Origin: Halanaerobium saccharolyticum subsp. saccharolyticum DSM 6643
GTDB taxonomy: Bacteria > Bacillota > Halanaerobiia > Halanaerobiales > Halanaerobiaceae
Length of the DNA: 64,000 nucleotides
Reading direction: 5' to 3'
NCBI RefSeq assembly: GCF_000350165.1
Contig: NZ_CAUI01000005.1
Span: 434,001 to 498,000, forward strand
Under the pieces are notes generated by a model, which was not told where the DNA came from, did no database searches, and saw nothing but the letters and a program-made list of their open reading frames with translations. The position numbers were made by a program, and so were the translations under genes. Positions 8,737-17,960 of the stretch are shown piece by piece. Numbering within the stretch: position 1 is the first letter of the stretch; every line of letters begins with the position of its first letter.

Positions 8737-9693
8737 ATGAGTAAATATGGAGCGATTTTTGCTATTTTAATTCTTTCAGTCTTATTATTGAGTGGATTTG
8801 TAATGGCATCGGACTTAAACCATGGTGATTTAGCGGCAGAATTTGTTGACTATGATGGTGACTTAGTTGCTGACTTACCTGCGGATGAATCTGAATGGAT
8901 TAATCCTGATACAATTATTTTTTCTTATACACCTGTAGAAGAGCCCTCAGTCTATAAGACTGCTTGGTCAGACTTTTTAGATCATTTAGCTGAAGTAACA
9001 GGAAAAAAAGTTATGTTTTACGCAGTAGAAAATTATGCGTCTCAGTTAGAAGCTTTAAGAGCAGGTAGAATTCATATTGCAGGTATCAATACGGGGAGTG
9101 TTCCTTTTGCTGTAAATACTGCAGGAGTTGTCCCATTTGCAATGATGGCAGCGGAAGATGGTAGCTTTGGTTATGAGATGGAAATTATTACTCAAAAAGA
9201 TAGTGAACTTAGTGGATTGGAAGATTTAGAAGGAGAAACAGTTGCTTTCGTATCTCAAACATCTAATTCTGGTTTTAAAGCACCATCTGCAATTTTAAAA
9301 TCTGAGATGGGATATGTAGCTGGTGAAGATTATGAAACTACATTTAGTGGGCGTCATGATAACTCAATTATGGGTGTCTATAATGGAGATTACGAAGTTG
9401 CTGCAATTGCAAATTCTGTAATGAAAAGAATGGATGCCAGTGGAGCAATTGATATGTCAGAGATTAAGACAATTTATAAGTCTCAAACTTTTCCTACAAC
9501 TGCATACTCTTATGTGAATAATTTACATCCTGGTCTTGCTCAAAAGATTAAAAAAGCATTTTTTACTTTTGATTGGGCTGGAACAAGCTTAGAGGAAGAG
9601 TTTGAAGACGATAAGTTTATTCCAATTGACTATAAAACATATTGGGAAGTTATTAGAACTATTGATAAAGCAAACGGAGTAGAATACAAGTAA
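8737..9693 (+). CDS. phnD: Phosphonate/phosphite-type ABC transporter substrate-binding protein
   Basis: 318 residues with an N-terminal signal peptide (hydrophobic residues 5-22, no lipobox Cys seen). The PhnD pattern is clear: an ordered start at FSYTPVEEPSVYKTAW, then DFLDHLAEVTGKKVMFYAVENYASQLEALRAGR split over the first lobe, NTGSVPFAVN, then DLEGETVAFVSQTSNSGFKAP. These proteins bind phosphonates, phosphite or hypophosphite for uptake. It is the first gene of a phnD-phnC-phnE-phnE set. Two hairpins between it and phnC (9755 and 9790) should give excess binding-protein mRNA. No C-P lyase or phosphite dehydrogenase is in the window, so the ligand is open. Confidence 0.88.
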   Translation: MSKYGAIFAILILSVLLLSGFVMASDLNHGDLAAEFVDYDGDLVADLPADESEWINPDTIIFSYTPVEEPSVYKTAWSDFLDHLAEVTGKKVMFYAVENYASQLEALRAGRIHIAGINTGSVPFAVNTAGVVPFAMMAAEDGSFGYEMEIITQKDSELSGLEDLEGETVAFVSQTSNSGFKAPSAILKSEMGYVAGEDYETTFSGRHDNSIMGVYNGDYEVAAIANSVMKRMDASGAIDMSEIKTIYKSQTFPTTAYSYVNNLHPGLAQKIKKAFFTFDWAGTSLEEEFEDDKFIPIDYKTYWEVIRTIDKANGVEYK

Positions 9694-9754
9694 TAAATGA
9701 TAAATTAATATAGATAATTATTGATAAAATTGTTTTAAAGTTGGGGTGGCAGAG

Positions 9755-9783
9755 GCAGCTATCACTTAGCTGTTTTTGCTTTT
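9755..9783 (+). terminator. Terminator or attenuator after phnD
   Basis: CAGCTA at 9756-9761 pairs with TAGCTG at 9767-9772 around a 5-base loop, followed by TTTTTGCTTTTT. It probably stops part of the phnD transcript before the transporter genes. Confidence 0.7.
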
Positions 9784-9789
9784 TAATAG

Positions 9790-9823
9790 TACCGGGTATC
9801 TGAATATTTTCAGGTACCCGGTA
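9790..9823 (+). other. Strong intercistronic hairpin between phnD and phnC
   Basis: A 14-bp stem (9790-9803 with 9810-9823, a single G-T pair) around a 6-base loop, GC-rich in a very AT-rich setting. It is not followed by a T-run. It may protect the 3' end of phnD RNA or slow transcription into phnC. Confidence 0.65.
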
Positions 9824-9855
9824 TTTATATAAATATAAATAGAGAGGTGAAAAAT

Positions 9856-10713
9856 TTGCTTAAAATAAGTAATTTGCATAAAGAATATCCCGGAGGAGAT
9901 CTGGCACTTCGAGGTGTTAATTTAGAGTTAAAAAAAGGTGAGATTACAGCTGTAATTGGTCCCTCTGGTGCTGGCAAATCGACTTTAATTCGCTGTGTTA
10001 ACCGTCTTGTTGAAGCGACAGAAGGAGAAATAATTTTACAAGATCAAGATATTAATAAATTGAATAAAAAAGAATTAAAAAATAAAAGAAGAAAAATGGG
10101 TATGATATTTCAGGAATATGCCTTAGTTGAAAGATTAACAGTTATGGAAAATGTTTTATCAGGAAGATTAGGTTATGTATCTTTTTGGAGAGCCTGGCTG
10201 CGCAAATTTCCACAAAAAGATATTAATCAGGCTTATCAGCTTTTAGAAAGGCTGGGGCTTCAAGAACATATTAATAAAAGATCTGATCATTTATCTGGTG
10301 GGCAGCGGCAGCGGGTGGGAATCGCTCGAGCACTAATTCAGGATCCTGATTTACTTTTAGTTGATGAACCAACAGCGAGTCTTGATCCTAAAACAGCAAG
10401 ACAGATAATGAGACTAATAACAGAGATGGCGAAAGAAAGAAATCTGGCCGCTTTAATTAATATTCACGATGTATTGCTTGCAAGAGAATATGTCAGTAGA
10501 ATTATTGGAATGAGAAATGGTGAGATAGTTTTTGACGGCAGTCCTTTAGAGTTAAATAAAGACACTTTAACTACAATTTATGGAGAAGAAGATTGGGACA
10601 ATTTAAATAAAGAAAATAATATAAAAGAGAATAATACTTCTCTTAAAGGGGGTAATGATTTTGCTGACAGAGAACAAAGTGAAATACAGCTGGCAGCGTC
10701 CGCATCTAATTAA
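9856..10713 (+). CDS. phnC: Phosphonate/phosphite ABC transporter ATP-binding protein
   Basis: 285 residues from TTG 9856, chosen because the SD AGAGAGGTG sits before it and overlaps the alternative GTG at 9847. Walker [11 protein letters not shown]-loop [14 protein letters not shown], signature LSGGQRQR, Walker [13 protein letters not shown] and a His switch (NIHD) are all intact. The YVSFWRAW-type insert after the Q-loop is typical of PhnC. The C-terminal tail is Asn/Lys-rich and runs about 50 bases into the phnE start. It drives ATP-powered import with the two permeases downstream. Confidence 0.9.
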   Translation: MLKISNLHKEYPGGDLALRGVNLELKKGEITAVIGPSGAGKSTLIRCVNRLVEATEGEIILQDQDINKLNKKELKNKRRKMGMIFQEYALVERLTVMENVLSGRLGYVSFWRAWLRKFPQKDINQAYQLLERLGLQEHINKRSDHLSGGQRQRVGIARALIQDPDLLLVDEPTASLDPKTARQIMRLITEMAKERNLAALINIHDVLLAREYVSRIIGMRNGEIVFDGSPLELNKDTLTTIYGEEDWDNLNKENNIKENNTSLKGGNDFADREQSEIQLAASASN

Positions 10714-11467
10714 AAGTAAAAACAAAAGAATTATAATTTTTTTATTAATTGCTGCCTATTTAATTTTTACTTTTATTTCTCTTAGAATAGATCCCCAGAG
10801 AATTTTACTCGGTTTAAGCAGAAGTCAGAAATATTTTGGAGATTTTTTAAAACCAGATTTTATTTCTCGGTGGGATTCAATTGTTGATGGGATTGTCGAG
10901 AGTTTGACAATGACTTATATAGCAACTGTATTTGGAATTATAATTTCGCTTCCTTTTGCTTTTGGAGCAGCAGAAAATATATCTCCTAAGCCTGTTTATT
11001 ATTTATCTCGGGCGGTGATAGTTATTTCCAGAAGTTTTCAAGAAGTAGTTATTGCAATTTTTTTCGTGGTTATTATTGGTTTTGGACCAATGGCAGGGGT
11101 TTTAACATTAACCTTCAGCAGCATTGGATTTTTAGCAAAATTACTGGCAGAAGAAATTGAAGATATAGACTGGAGCCAGGTGGAAGCGGTTAAAGCTACA
11201 GGAGCTTCCTGGCCTCAATTAATGACTTATGCTATATTTCCACAAATTTTACCCCGTTTTATTGGTTTAGCAGTTTATAGACTTGATATTAATTTTAGAG
11301 CTTCAGCAGTAATTGGAGTTGTTGGAGCTGGAGGGATAGGTACAACTTTAAATGCAGCTTTTGACCGTTATGAGTTTGATTCAGCTTCTGCTATTTTAAT
11401 TGTAATGATCGGGATAGTACTTTTGGGAGAAATATTTTCCTCTTTTATTAGAAAAAAAATGAAATAA
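10661..11467 (+). CDS. phnE: Phosphonate/phosphite ABC transporter permease 1
   Basis: About 268 residues. Start TTG 10661 has the best spacing to the SD AAAGGGGG (10645-10652); ATG 10655 is possible. Six or so hydrophobic segments and the EAA-loop region [14 protein letters not shown], preceded by [18 protein letters not shown], mark a PhnE-type permease. [17 protein letters not shown] is the conserved C-terminal part. The start overlaps the end of phnC, so translation is coupled. It probably pairs with the second permease downstream as a heterodimer. Confidence 0.87.
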   Translation: MLTENKVKYSWQRPHLIKSKNKRIIIFLLIAAYLIFTFISLRIDPQRILLGLSRSQKYFGDFLKPDFISRWDSIVDGIVESLTMTYIATVFGIIISLPFAFGAAENISPKPVYYLSRAVIVISRSFQEVVIAIFFVVIIGFGPMAGVLTLTFSSIGFLAKLLAEEIEDIDWSQVEAVKATGASWPQLMTYAIFPQILPRFIGLAVYRLDINFRASAVIGVVGAGGIGTTLNAAFDRYEFDSASAILIVMIGIVLLGEIFSSFIRKKMK

Positions 11468-11493
11468 AATTAAATATAGAAAGGAGTTTTGCA

Positions 11494-12294
11494 ATGAAAA
11501 CAAATAATTATAACTGGCAGTTAAAAGGTATTCTTAGAATTATTAAAGAGATGATCTTTTGGGCAGCTGGTATCTGGCTTTTTATTTACTGTTGGAATAT
11601 TATTTCAGCTCGTACAATGTGGCCCTTTGTTTATGATGGAGCCGAACAGGCTATAAAGTTATTAGCTAGAATGTTCCCACCAAATTGGCCTTATTTTATA
11701 GATCTTTTACGACCTATCTGGGATACAATTACAATTGCTACTTTAGGAACAATTGCAGCTATAATCTTTTCTTTATTTGTAGCTTTTCTAGCTGCAGAAA
11801 ACACGAGTCCTCATCCGCTTTTGAGGCAGTTAGCTCTATTGATAATTGTAACATCTCGTTCAGTTAGTTCTCTAATCTGGGCAATAATTTTAGTAATTAT
11901 ATTGGGGCCAGGTGTACTGGCTGGTATCATAGCAATTTCTTTAAGATCAATTGGTTTTGTCTCAAAATTACTTTATGAAAGTATAGAAGAAATAGATAAA
12001 GACCAGGTAGAGGCAGTTAAAGCTACTGGTGCTTCGAAATTTTCTACTTTAATTTATTCAGTAGTGCCCCAGGTTTTTCCTTCTTTTGTTGGTACAGCAG
12101 TTTATCGTTGGGATATTAATATTCGAGAATCTACAGTTGTGGGGCTTGTAGGAGCTGGTGGAATCGGCTTACAGTTAAATGAAGCAATTTTAGGGCTTAA
12201 GTGGCCTGATGCAGTAATAATTTTTATGATGATTTTATCACTGGTACTTGTTTCTGAATTATTTTCAGCTAAAATCAGAAAAAATATTATTTAA
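11494..12294 (+). CDS. phnE: Phosphonate/phosphite ABC transporter permease 2
   Basis: 266 residues, ATG preceded by AAAGGAG. It is a paralogue of the preceding permease: [28 protein letters not shown] and ESTVVGLVGAGGIGLQ occupy the same positions. Multiple hydrophobic helices span the protein. Two different PhnE permeases after PhnC are common in Firmicutes and suggest a heterodimeric channel. The unit ends at the terminator at 12420. Confidence 0.87.
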   Translation: MKTNNYNWQLKGILRIIKEMIFWAAGIWLFIYCWNIISARTMWPFVYDGAEQAIKLLARMFPPNWPYFIDLLRPIWDTITIATLGTIAAIIFSLFVAFLAAENTSPHPLLRQLALLIIVTSRSVSSLIWAIILVIILGPGVLAGIIAISLRSIGFVSKLLYESIEEIDKDQVEAVKATGASKFSTLIYSVVPQVFPSFVGTAVYRWDINIRESTVVGLVGAGGIGLQLNEAILGLKWPDAVIIFMMILSLVLVSELFSAKIRKNII

Positions 12295-12419
12295 ATAAGT
12301 TGTTTTTAAATATAATACTGAAGTTAATTGCAAATAAAAAGTAACTTACTGGGATTTTTAAATTATATATTTTTAATTAGCAGTGAAAATAGATTTTATT
12401 AATTTAATATAAATTCGTA

Positions 12420-12466
12420 AAAGACCTTACAATATTTATAGTTGTAGGGTCTTTAACTTTTTAATT
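12420..12466 (+). terminator. Terminator of the phn operon
   Basis: A 13-bp stem (12420-12432 with 12442-12454, one G-U pair) followed by a T-rich tail. The rest of the 12295-12584 gap is AT-rich; I see no gene in it. Confidence 0.75.
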
Positions 12467-12584
12467 TTTAAAATTCAGATATAATTAATAATAGAAATTA
12501 AAACAATTTTTTCGATAAATAGAATATTATTAGTTTTTATAAATATTATATTTTGTTTGGATTAAATAAGATAGGAGTGATTAT

Positions 12585-13163
12585 ATGACAGGTAAAAGAT
12601 TTCATTCATCAAAAAAGAAAAAACTATTTACAGAAAAAAGGCTTAAAAGTTTAAAACCTGCTGAACTTTTATCAGAATTAGATTTAAAAGAAGGAAATAT
12701 TTTTATAGATGTTGGAGCCGGCAATGGTTTTTTTTCTCTACCCGGAGCTGAAATTGTTGGTGATTCAGGTAAAGTATATTCTGTAGATGTTCAAATTGAT
12801 ATGCTTTTAGATCTGAAATATCGGGCCCAACAGGTTGGTTTAACTGACAGAATAGAGATTGTAAAAAGTGAGGATAATGATGCAAACTTAAATCAAAAAG
12901 CTGATTTTATGCTTTTTGCTTATTTGTTCCATGAAGTAGAAGAAAAAGAAAAGTTTTTAAATAATTATTTTAGTTTTTTAAAGAAAGGCTCCAAAGTAGT
13001 ATTTATAGAATGGGATCCAGCTAAGAGAGAAGAAGGTCCTCCACTTCATCATCGTGTAAAAAGTGAGCATCTAAAATCAATGTTAGAGCAGAGAAATATA
13101 AAAAACATTGAAATCGAAAATATAGATTATAACTCATATTTAATTAGTGGTCGAAAAATATAA
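12585..13163 (+). CDS. SAM-dependent methyltransferase, class I
   Basis: 192 residues. The SAM-binding motif I reads IDVGAGNGFFSLP, followed by the acidic YSVDVQ at the end of strand 2 and a FAYLFHEVEE segment at motif IV; WDPAKREEGPPLHHR lies toward the end. It looks like the UbiE/COG2226-type small methyltransferases common in Firmicutes. The N-terminus is basic (GKRFHSSKKKK), which may point to a nucleic-acid or metalloid substrate, but nothing in the context decides it. It is monocistronic, ending at the terminator at 13202. Confidence 0.8.
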   Translation: MTGKRFHSSKKKKLFTEKRLKSLKPAELLSELDLKEGNIFIDVGAGNGFFSLPGAEIVGDSGKVYSVDVQIDMLLDLKYRAQQVGLTDRIEIVKSEDNDANLNQKADFMLFAYLFHEVEEKEKFLNNYFSFLKKGSKVVFIEWDPAKREEGPPLHHRVKSEHLKSMLEQRNIKNIEIENIDYNSYLISGRKI

Positions 13164-13201
13164 TAAGTATAGAAAAAATTTAATATATATTTATTTAAAA
13201 G

Positions 13202-13231
13202 ACCTTTCTTTTGATTAAGAGAGGTTTTTTT
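13202..13231 (+). terminator. Intrinsic terminator
   Basis: ACCTTTCTT at 13202-13210 pairs with AAGAGAGGT at 13217-13225 (one G-U pair), followed by seven T. Confidence 0.8.
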
Positions 13232-13313
13232 GTTGACCTTCTAATTATTTTGTGGGATGATTTAATATAAGAAAAACAAAACATCCTAAATATATAAACT
13301 AAGGTGGATAAAG

Positions 13314-14474
13314 ATGATAAAAAACAAACAACGTTTAATGATATTAGCTTTTACAATAATGATGATGAACGGAATAGTTAATAATTTAAGAGCTCAGGTT
13401 GGGCCCTATATAATAGAAGATTATGGTCTTAATTACAGTCGACTTGGTATCTTATTATCATTTATTTCTATGGGAGCAATGTTTCTTTATTTTATAAGTG
13501 GGAAATTAATAGAAAAATTTGGATTAATAAAATTGCTTTTTTACGGTATGATTTATAATAGCTTAGCACTGCTTGCTATTTATTTTTCAATAAATTACTA
13601 TACATTGACAGCGGCCTTTTTTATACTTGGATCAGGTTTAACTCTTTTAAATATTGTTTCAGTAAATCTTATTTCAATATCTTATAGTAAAAATAGGGGT
13701 AAGATGATTAATCTGCTGCATTTATTTTATGGTCTTGGCGGTATTGTGGCTCCTTACTTTGTAACTTTAGTTATAAAAATTGGTTTTAGCTGGGCTCATT
13801 CTTTTTTATTTTCTATTATTTTATTAGTTATTATTTTTATTGAATTTAAAACTGCAGTTATCCCTGAAATTGAAGCCAGTAAAAATAAAACAATGAAAAG
13901 CACCAAAGAACTTCTTAAAGATATAAGGGTTATTTTATTTTCTTTAATAGTATTTTTACAAATAGGTGTTGAATTTTCTATAGTCACCTGGTTAGCACCT
14001 TTTTTAAAAGATGTAGAAGGCAGAACAGATTTAGAAATTAGTTTTTACATAGCATTATTTTTTATTACATTTACTATCGGCAGGCTTTTAGCAAGTTTTA
14101 TGGTAGAAAAAGTAGGCTATTTTAATTTTATTATATATACAGCTGGAGCTGCAGCACTGCTAATCACCCTTGCTTTAATAGGAGGAAGAAGTTTTACTAT
14201 TTTAATTTCTATTTCAGGTATTTTCCTTGCAGCACAAGTTCCTACTGCTCAGGCAGCAATTTTAGATAGCTTTGGTAGTAGTGGAATTAAAGTAGTTGGC
14301 TTTGCTCAAACTGCTGGGATGATTGGTTCTACAGTTCTTGCTAGCTGGGTCATAGGGTTCATTAATGATTTTATTGGTCTTAAAGCTGGATTTTTCATTT
14401 TAATAATTTCACTCATAGCAGATTTGGTTATTACATTTTATTTAAAGCAGATAACTAATAAAACAGTTAATTAA
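13314..14474 (+). CDS. Major facilitator superfamily transporter
   Basis: 386 residues with about 12 hydrophobic segments in two six-helix halves separated by a charged loop near residues 185-205 (EIEASKNKTMKSTKE). The loop between helices 2 and 3 (SGKLIEKFGLIK) is the MFS motif A position, and its repeat in the second half reads ASFMVEKVGY. Substrate is not evident; general resemblance is to the sugar or FucP/YnfM-like branch. The ROK regulator and galactose genes follow 95 bases downstream, so a sugar is plausible. Confidence 0.8.
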   Translation: MIKNKQRLMILAFTIMMMNGIVNNLRAQVGPYIIEDYGLNYSRLGILLSFISMGAMFLYFISGKLIEKFGLIKLLFYGMIYNSLALLAIYFSINYYTLTAAFFILGSGLTLLNIVSVNLISISYSKNRGKMINLLHLFYGLGGIVAPYFVTLVIKIGFSWAHSFLFSIILLVIIFIEFKTAVIPEIEASKNKTMKSTKELLKDIRVILFSLIVFLQIGVEFSIVTWLAPFLKDVEGRTDLEISFYIALFFITFTIGRLLASFMVEKVGYFNFIIYTAGAAALLITLALIGGRSFTILISISGIFLAAQVPTAQAAILDSFGSSGIKVVGFAQTAGMIGSTVLASWVIGFINDFIGLKAGFFILIISLIADLVITFYLKQITNKTVN

Positions 14475-14521
14475 TATTATATTTCAAAAATTCTTTCTTT
14501 ACTAGATAAATAAATAATGTT

Positions 14522-14552
14522 ATAATAAACTTAGTTAATTTAATTAATTAAC
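14522..14552 (+). promoter_or_regulatory. -10 box and palindromic operator candidate ahead of the ROK regulator
   Basis: TATAAT at 14522-14527 is followed by an AT-only palindrome-like stretch (GTTAATTTAATTAATTAAC, about 14534-14552) in the position where NagC/XylR-type ROK repressors often bind. The -35 (TTTACT near 14499) is weak. Autoregulation of the regulator and gal genes is an inference. Confidence 0.4.
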
Positions 14553-14569
14553 AAAGAAATGGGTGACTG

Positions 14570-15718
14570 ATGATGGAAAAAGGTAGTTTTAAAAATATGA
14601 AAAAACAAAATCAGAAAAATATACTTTCATTGATTAAAAATGAAGATGGTATTTCACGATCCCAAATCGCGGATAAGTTAAAAATTTCTAGGGCTACAGT
14701 AACTAACATAGTCCGGGAATTAATTAGTTATGAACTAGTTCAAGAAGCAGCTGTTGGAAAATCCAGAGGTGGCCGCAGACCAATGCTTTTAAATTTAAAG
14801 TCTAAGGGTGCCTTTGTAATTGGAATTGAATGGGGAATTGATTCCGTTAAAGCAGTTTTGTTAAATTTAAAAGCAAAAATTATAGCAGATGATCAGATCG
14901 AAGTTCAAAGTCATGATTTTGAAGAATATAAAAAAATTAGTTTTAATTTAATAGAAAAATATCAAAATCAGCTTGAAGACTCAACTAAAATTATTGGTAT
15001 AGGTCTTGGTATACATGGTTTAGTAGATCCGGAAAAAGGACTTTCTATTTTTACTCCTCATTTTAATTGGGATAAGATAAATATAAAAAAAGTTATAGCA
15101 AAAAAATTTAATTATCCAATTTTTATAGATAATGATGTTAGAATGATGGCTGCCGGAGAAATTTGGCAGGGGAGAGATGATTTTGTTTTTATTAATACTG
15201 GCTCAGGAATCGGATCTGCTCTAGTTTTCAAATCTAAACTTCATTATGGTAATAATTATGCAGCTGGAGAATTAGGTCACATGAAAGTAAAAGATGGGGG
15301 ACCTAAATGTCATTGTGGCAAAAATGGTTGTTTAGAATCATTGGCATCTAAAGAAAGTATAATTTTGAGATATAAAAAGCTAAACAATATTAAAGATATT
15401 ACTTTTAAAGAAATAATTAATCGTTATCAAGCTGGGGAAAAAGAAGCATTATTAGTTGTTAATGATGCTCTAAAATATTTTTCAAGGGCTATTTCAAATA
15501 TTTTGAATATTTTAAATCCGGAAGCTGTTATAATAGGAGGCTTATTTGCTGAATATGATCAGCTGTTATTAAAAAAACTACATAAAATAATCACAGAAGA
15601 TACATTAAATCAGATAGCAGATGATTTAAAAATAACAACAGCTTTTTATAAAGATTTTGCTGGTGCTGTAGGTGCAGCTGAAAAAGTATTAAATAATTTT
15701 TTTGAAATGATAAATTAA
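14570..15718 (+). CDS. ROK family transcriptional regulator (NagC/XylR type)
   Basis: 382 residues. An N-terminal winged helix (about residues 10-70: SRSQIADKLKISRATVTNIV) precedes a ROK domain with the phosphate-binding-like GIGLGIHG, DNDVRMMAAGE and GSGIGSALV. The ROK zinc site is present: GELGHMKV, then CHCGKNGCLES. ROK regulators with an HTH are sugar-responsive repressors. It is immediately upstream of galE and galK (31-base gap), so it probably controls galactose use, sensing a sugar or sugar phosphate. Two possible ATGs, at 14570 and 14573. Confidence 0.88.
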   Translation: MMEKGSFKNMKKQNQKNILSLIKNEDGISRSQIADKLKISRATVTNIVRELISYELVQEAAVGKSRGGRRPMLLNLKSKGAFVIGIEWGIDSVKAVLLNLKAKIIADDQIEVQSHDFEEYKKISFNLIEKYQNQLEDSTKIIGIGLGIHGLVDPEKGLSIFTPHFNWDKINIKKVIAKKFNYPIFIDNDVRMMAAGEIWQGRDDFVFINTGSGIGSALVFKSKLHYGNNYAAGELGHMKVKDGGPKCHCGKNGCLESLASKESIILRYKKLNNIKDITFKEIINRYQAGEKEALLVVNDALKYFSRAISNILNILNPEAVIIGGLFAEYDQLLLKKLHKIITEDTLNQIADDLKITTAFYKDFAGAVGAAEKVLNNFFEMIN

Positions 15719-15749
15719 ATATTTTTATTAAATTTAAAGGAGGCAAAGC

Positions 15750-16745
15750 ATGAATATTTTAGTCACAGGTGGAGCGGGTTATATTGGAAGTCATGTTTTA
15801 AAAGCCCTGCTTAAAGAAGGGCATCAAGTTATTACTCTGGATAATCTGCAAAAAGGTTACAAAGAAGCTGTTACTGGAGGAAAGTTTATAGAAGGTGATT
15901 TAGCAGATAAAAAATTATTAAATAAAATAATGAAGGAAGATGAAATAGAAGGAGTAATTCATCTGGCAGCTGACAGCTTAGTTGGGGAGTCTATGGAAAA
16001 ACCGGGTAAATATTATATGAATAACTTTGCAAATGGTATTAATCTTTTGGAAGCAATGATTAATAATGATGTAAAAAACATTGTTTTTTCTTCTACAGCA
16101 GCTGTTTACGGTGAACCAGATGAAATTCCAATTAAGGAAAATAATAAAACTGAACCCACAAGCACTTATGGAGAAAGTAAATTATTTTTTGAGAAGGCTT
16201 TAAAAAGATATGATGATACTTATGGTCTTAAATATGCTTCACTTCGTTATTTTAATGCAGCAGGAGCCGATCCAGAAGGTGAAATTGGAGAAGCACATGA
16301 TCCTGAAACCCATTTGATTCCAATTGTACTGCAGACAGCTTTAGGAATTAGAGATAAAATCTATATCTTTGGTGATGATTATCCAACTAATGATGGCAGC
16401 TGTATTAGAGATTATATTCATGTCAATGATTTAGCAGCAGCCCACCTGCTGGCATTAGAAGCTCTGGCTGAAGGAAAAGAAAGTTCAATTTATAATCTTG
16501 GGAGTGGAGAAGGATATTCTGTTAAAGAAGTTATTGATACAGTAAAAGAAGTTACTGGTCGTGATTTTGAGGTTGAAATATCTGAGAGAAGAGCTGGAGA
16601 TCCAGCAGTATTAATTGCAAGTTCTGATAAAATTCAAAAAGAATTAGACTGGCAGCCTAAGTATACTGAATTAGAAAAAATAATTTCTACAGCCTGGCAG
16701 TGGCATAAATCAGGCGGATTTGAAAGGAGAACTAATGATGAATAA
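15750..16745 (+). CDS. galE: UDP-glucose 4-epimerase
   Basis: 331 residues of the extended SDR type. The NAD-binding motif GGAGYIGSH is at residues 7-15. The catalytic set is SSTAAVYGEP (Ser) and STYGESK (Tyr-x3-Lys), and RYFNAAGADP is typical of GalE. It interconverts UDP-galactose and UDP-glucose in the Leloir pathway. SD AAAGGAGG precedes the ATG. It overlaps galK by a few bases; no galT is in the window, so galactose-1-phosphate uridylylation must be encoded elsewhere or done by another enzyme. Confidence 0.93.
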   Translation: MNILVTGGAGYIGSHVLKALLKEGHQVITLDNLQKGYKEAVTGGKFIEGDLADKKLLNKIMKEDEIEGVIHLAADSLVGESMEKPGKYYMNNFANGINLLEAMINNDVKNIVFSSTAAVYGEPDEIPIKENNKTEPTSTYGESKLFFEKALKRYDDTYGLKYASLRYFNAAGADPEGEIGEAHDPETHLIPIVLQTALGIRDKIYIFGDDYPTNDGSCIRDYIHVNDLAAAHLLALEALAEGKESSIYNLGSGEGYSVKEVIDTVKEVTGRDFEVEISERRAGDPAVLIASSDKIQKELDWQPKYTELEKIISTAWQWHKSGGFERRTNDE

Positions 16746-17898
16746 GCAAGAATTATGGGATAAGTTTGGAATAACTTTTAAAGATATTGATTTAGAAAGT
16801 GGAGCTTATGCTGCTCCAGGAAGAGTAAATTTAATAGGTGAACATACAGACTACAATGATGGTTTTGTGATGCCAATGGCGATAGAAAAAGAAATTACTA
16901 TGCTGATTCAGTTAAGACCTGATAGAAAAGTTAAATTCTATTCTTTAGATTATGATCAAATGGTAGAATATAGTTTAGATGACTTAAAATATGATGAAGA
17001 AAATGTCTGGGCCAATTATTTGCTGGGTGTTATTGATGAGATTCAGAAATCAGGAGAAAAGCTGCAGGGCTTTAATCTGATGTTTACTGGTAATATTCCA
17101 CAGGGATCGGGCTTAAGTTCTTCTGCAGCTTTAGAAGTAGTGACTGCCTTAGCAATTACTGATCTTCATAAAATTAAAATGGATGGAGTGGAGATGGCCC
17201 TGCTGGCTCAACGAGCTGAAAATAATTTTGTTGGAGTTCAGTGTGGAATCATGGATCAGTATATTTCTCGTCTCGGTCAAAAAGATCATGCCCTTCTAAT
17301 TGATTGTCGTACAAATGATTATCAGCTGGTACCATTTAAAAATGATAATTATCAAATAGTTATTTGTAATTCTAAAGTGGAAAGAGGTTTAGTAGATTCT
17401 GAGTATAATCAACGCCGTAATGAGTGTAATCAGGCAGTAGATTATTTTGCTAAAAAAGAAAATTCTGAGATTACCGCTTTAAGAGATCTTGATTTAGAAA
17501 CTGTTGAAAAACATAAGGATCAGCTTGCAGTAAATGTTTATAAAAGAGCACATCATGTTGTCAGTGAAAATGAAAGAGTATTAGAGAGCCAAAAAGCATT
17601 GCAAGCTGATGATATGTCTAAATTTGGTAAGCTAATGTATGCTTCTCATCGAAGTTTAAGTGAAGACTATGAAGTTAGCTGTAAGGAATTAGATATTTTA
17701 GTTGATCTAGCAGCTGCTGAAAATATAACAGGAGCCAGAATGACAGGAGCTGGTTTTGGTGGTTGTACTGTTAATTTAGTCAAAAAAGATAAGCTTGAAG
17801 ACTTTGTAAATACTATTAAAGTGAAATATAAAGAAAAAACAGGTATTGAACCTGAAGTTTATGTTAGTAACCCTGGAAATGGAGCCAGAAAACTATAA
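16738..17898 (+). CDS. galK: Galactokinase
   Basis: 387 residues. ATG 16738 (or 16735) lies 5-8 bases after the SD AAAGGAG at 16723-16729, overlapping the galE stop. GHMP-kinase motifs are complete: the galactokinase signature GRVNLIGEHTDYNDGF, the ATP loop GSGLSSSAALEV, catalytic Asp in CGIMDQY, and motif III GARMTGAGFGGC. It phosphorylates galactose to galactose-1-phosphate with ATP. Together with galE, the ROK regulator and the downstream AraFGH-type transporter it indicates a galactose uptake and use region. Confidence 0.94.
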   Translation: MNKQELWDKFGITFKDIDLESGAYAAPGRVNLIGEHTDYNDGFVMPMAIEKEITMLIQLRPDRKVKFYSLDYDQMVEYSLDDLKYDEENVWANYLLGVIDEIQKSGEKLQGFNLMFTGNIPQGSGLSSSAALEVVTALAITDLHKIKMDGVEMALLAQRAENNFVGVQCGIMDQYISRLGQKDHALLIDCRTNDYQLVPFKNDNYQIVICNSKVERGLVDSEYNQRRNECNQAVDYFAKKENSEITALRDLDLETVEKHKDQLAVNVYKRAHHVVSENERVLESQKALQADDMSKFGKLMYASHRSLSEDYEVSCKELDILVDLAAAENITGARMTGAGFGGCTVNLVKKDKLEDFVNTIKVKYKEKTGIEPEVYVSNPGNGARKL

Positions 17899-17960
17899 AT
17901 ATATTATTATTTTTCCTAAGCAAACAATATAGTATAATTAAATTTTAGTGAGGTGAAATT

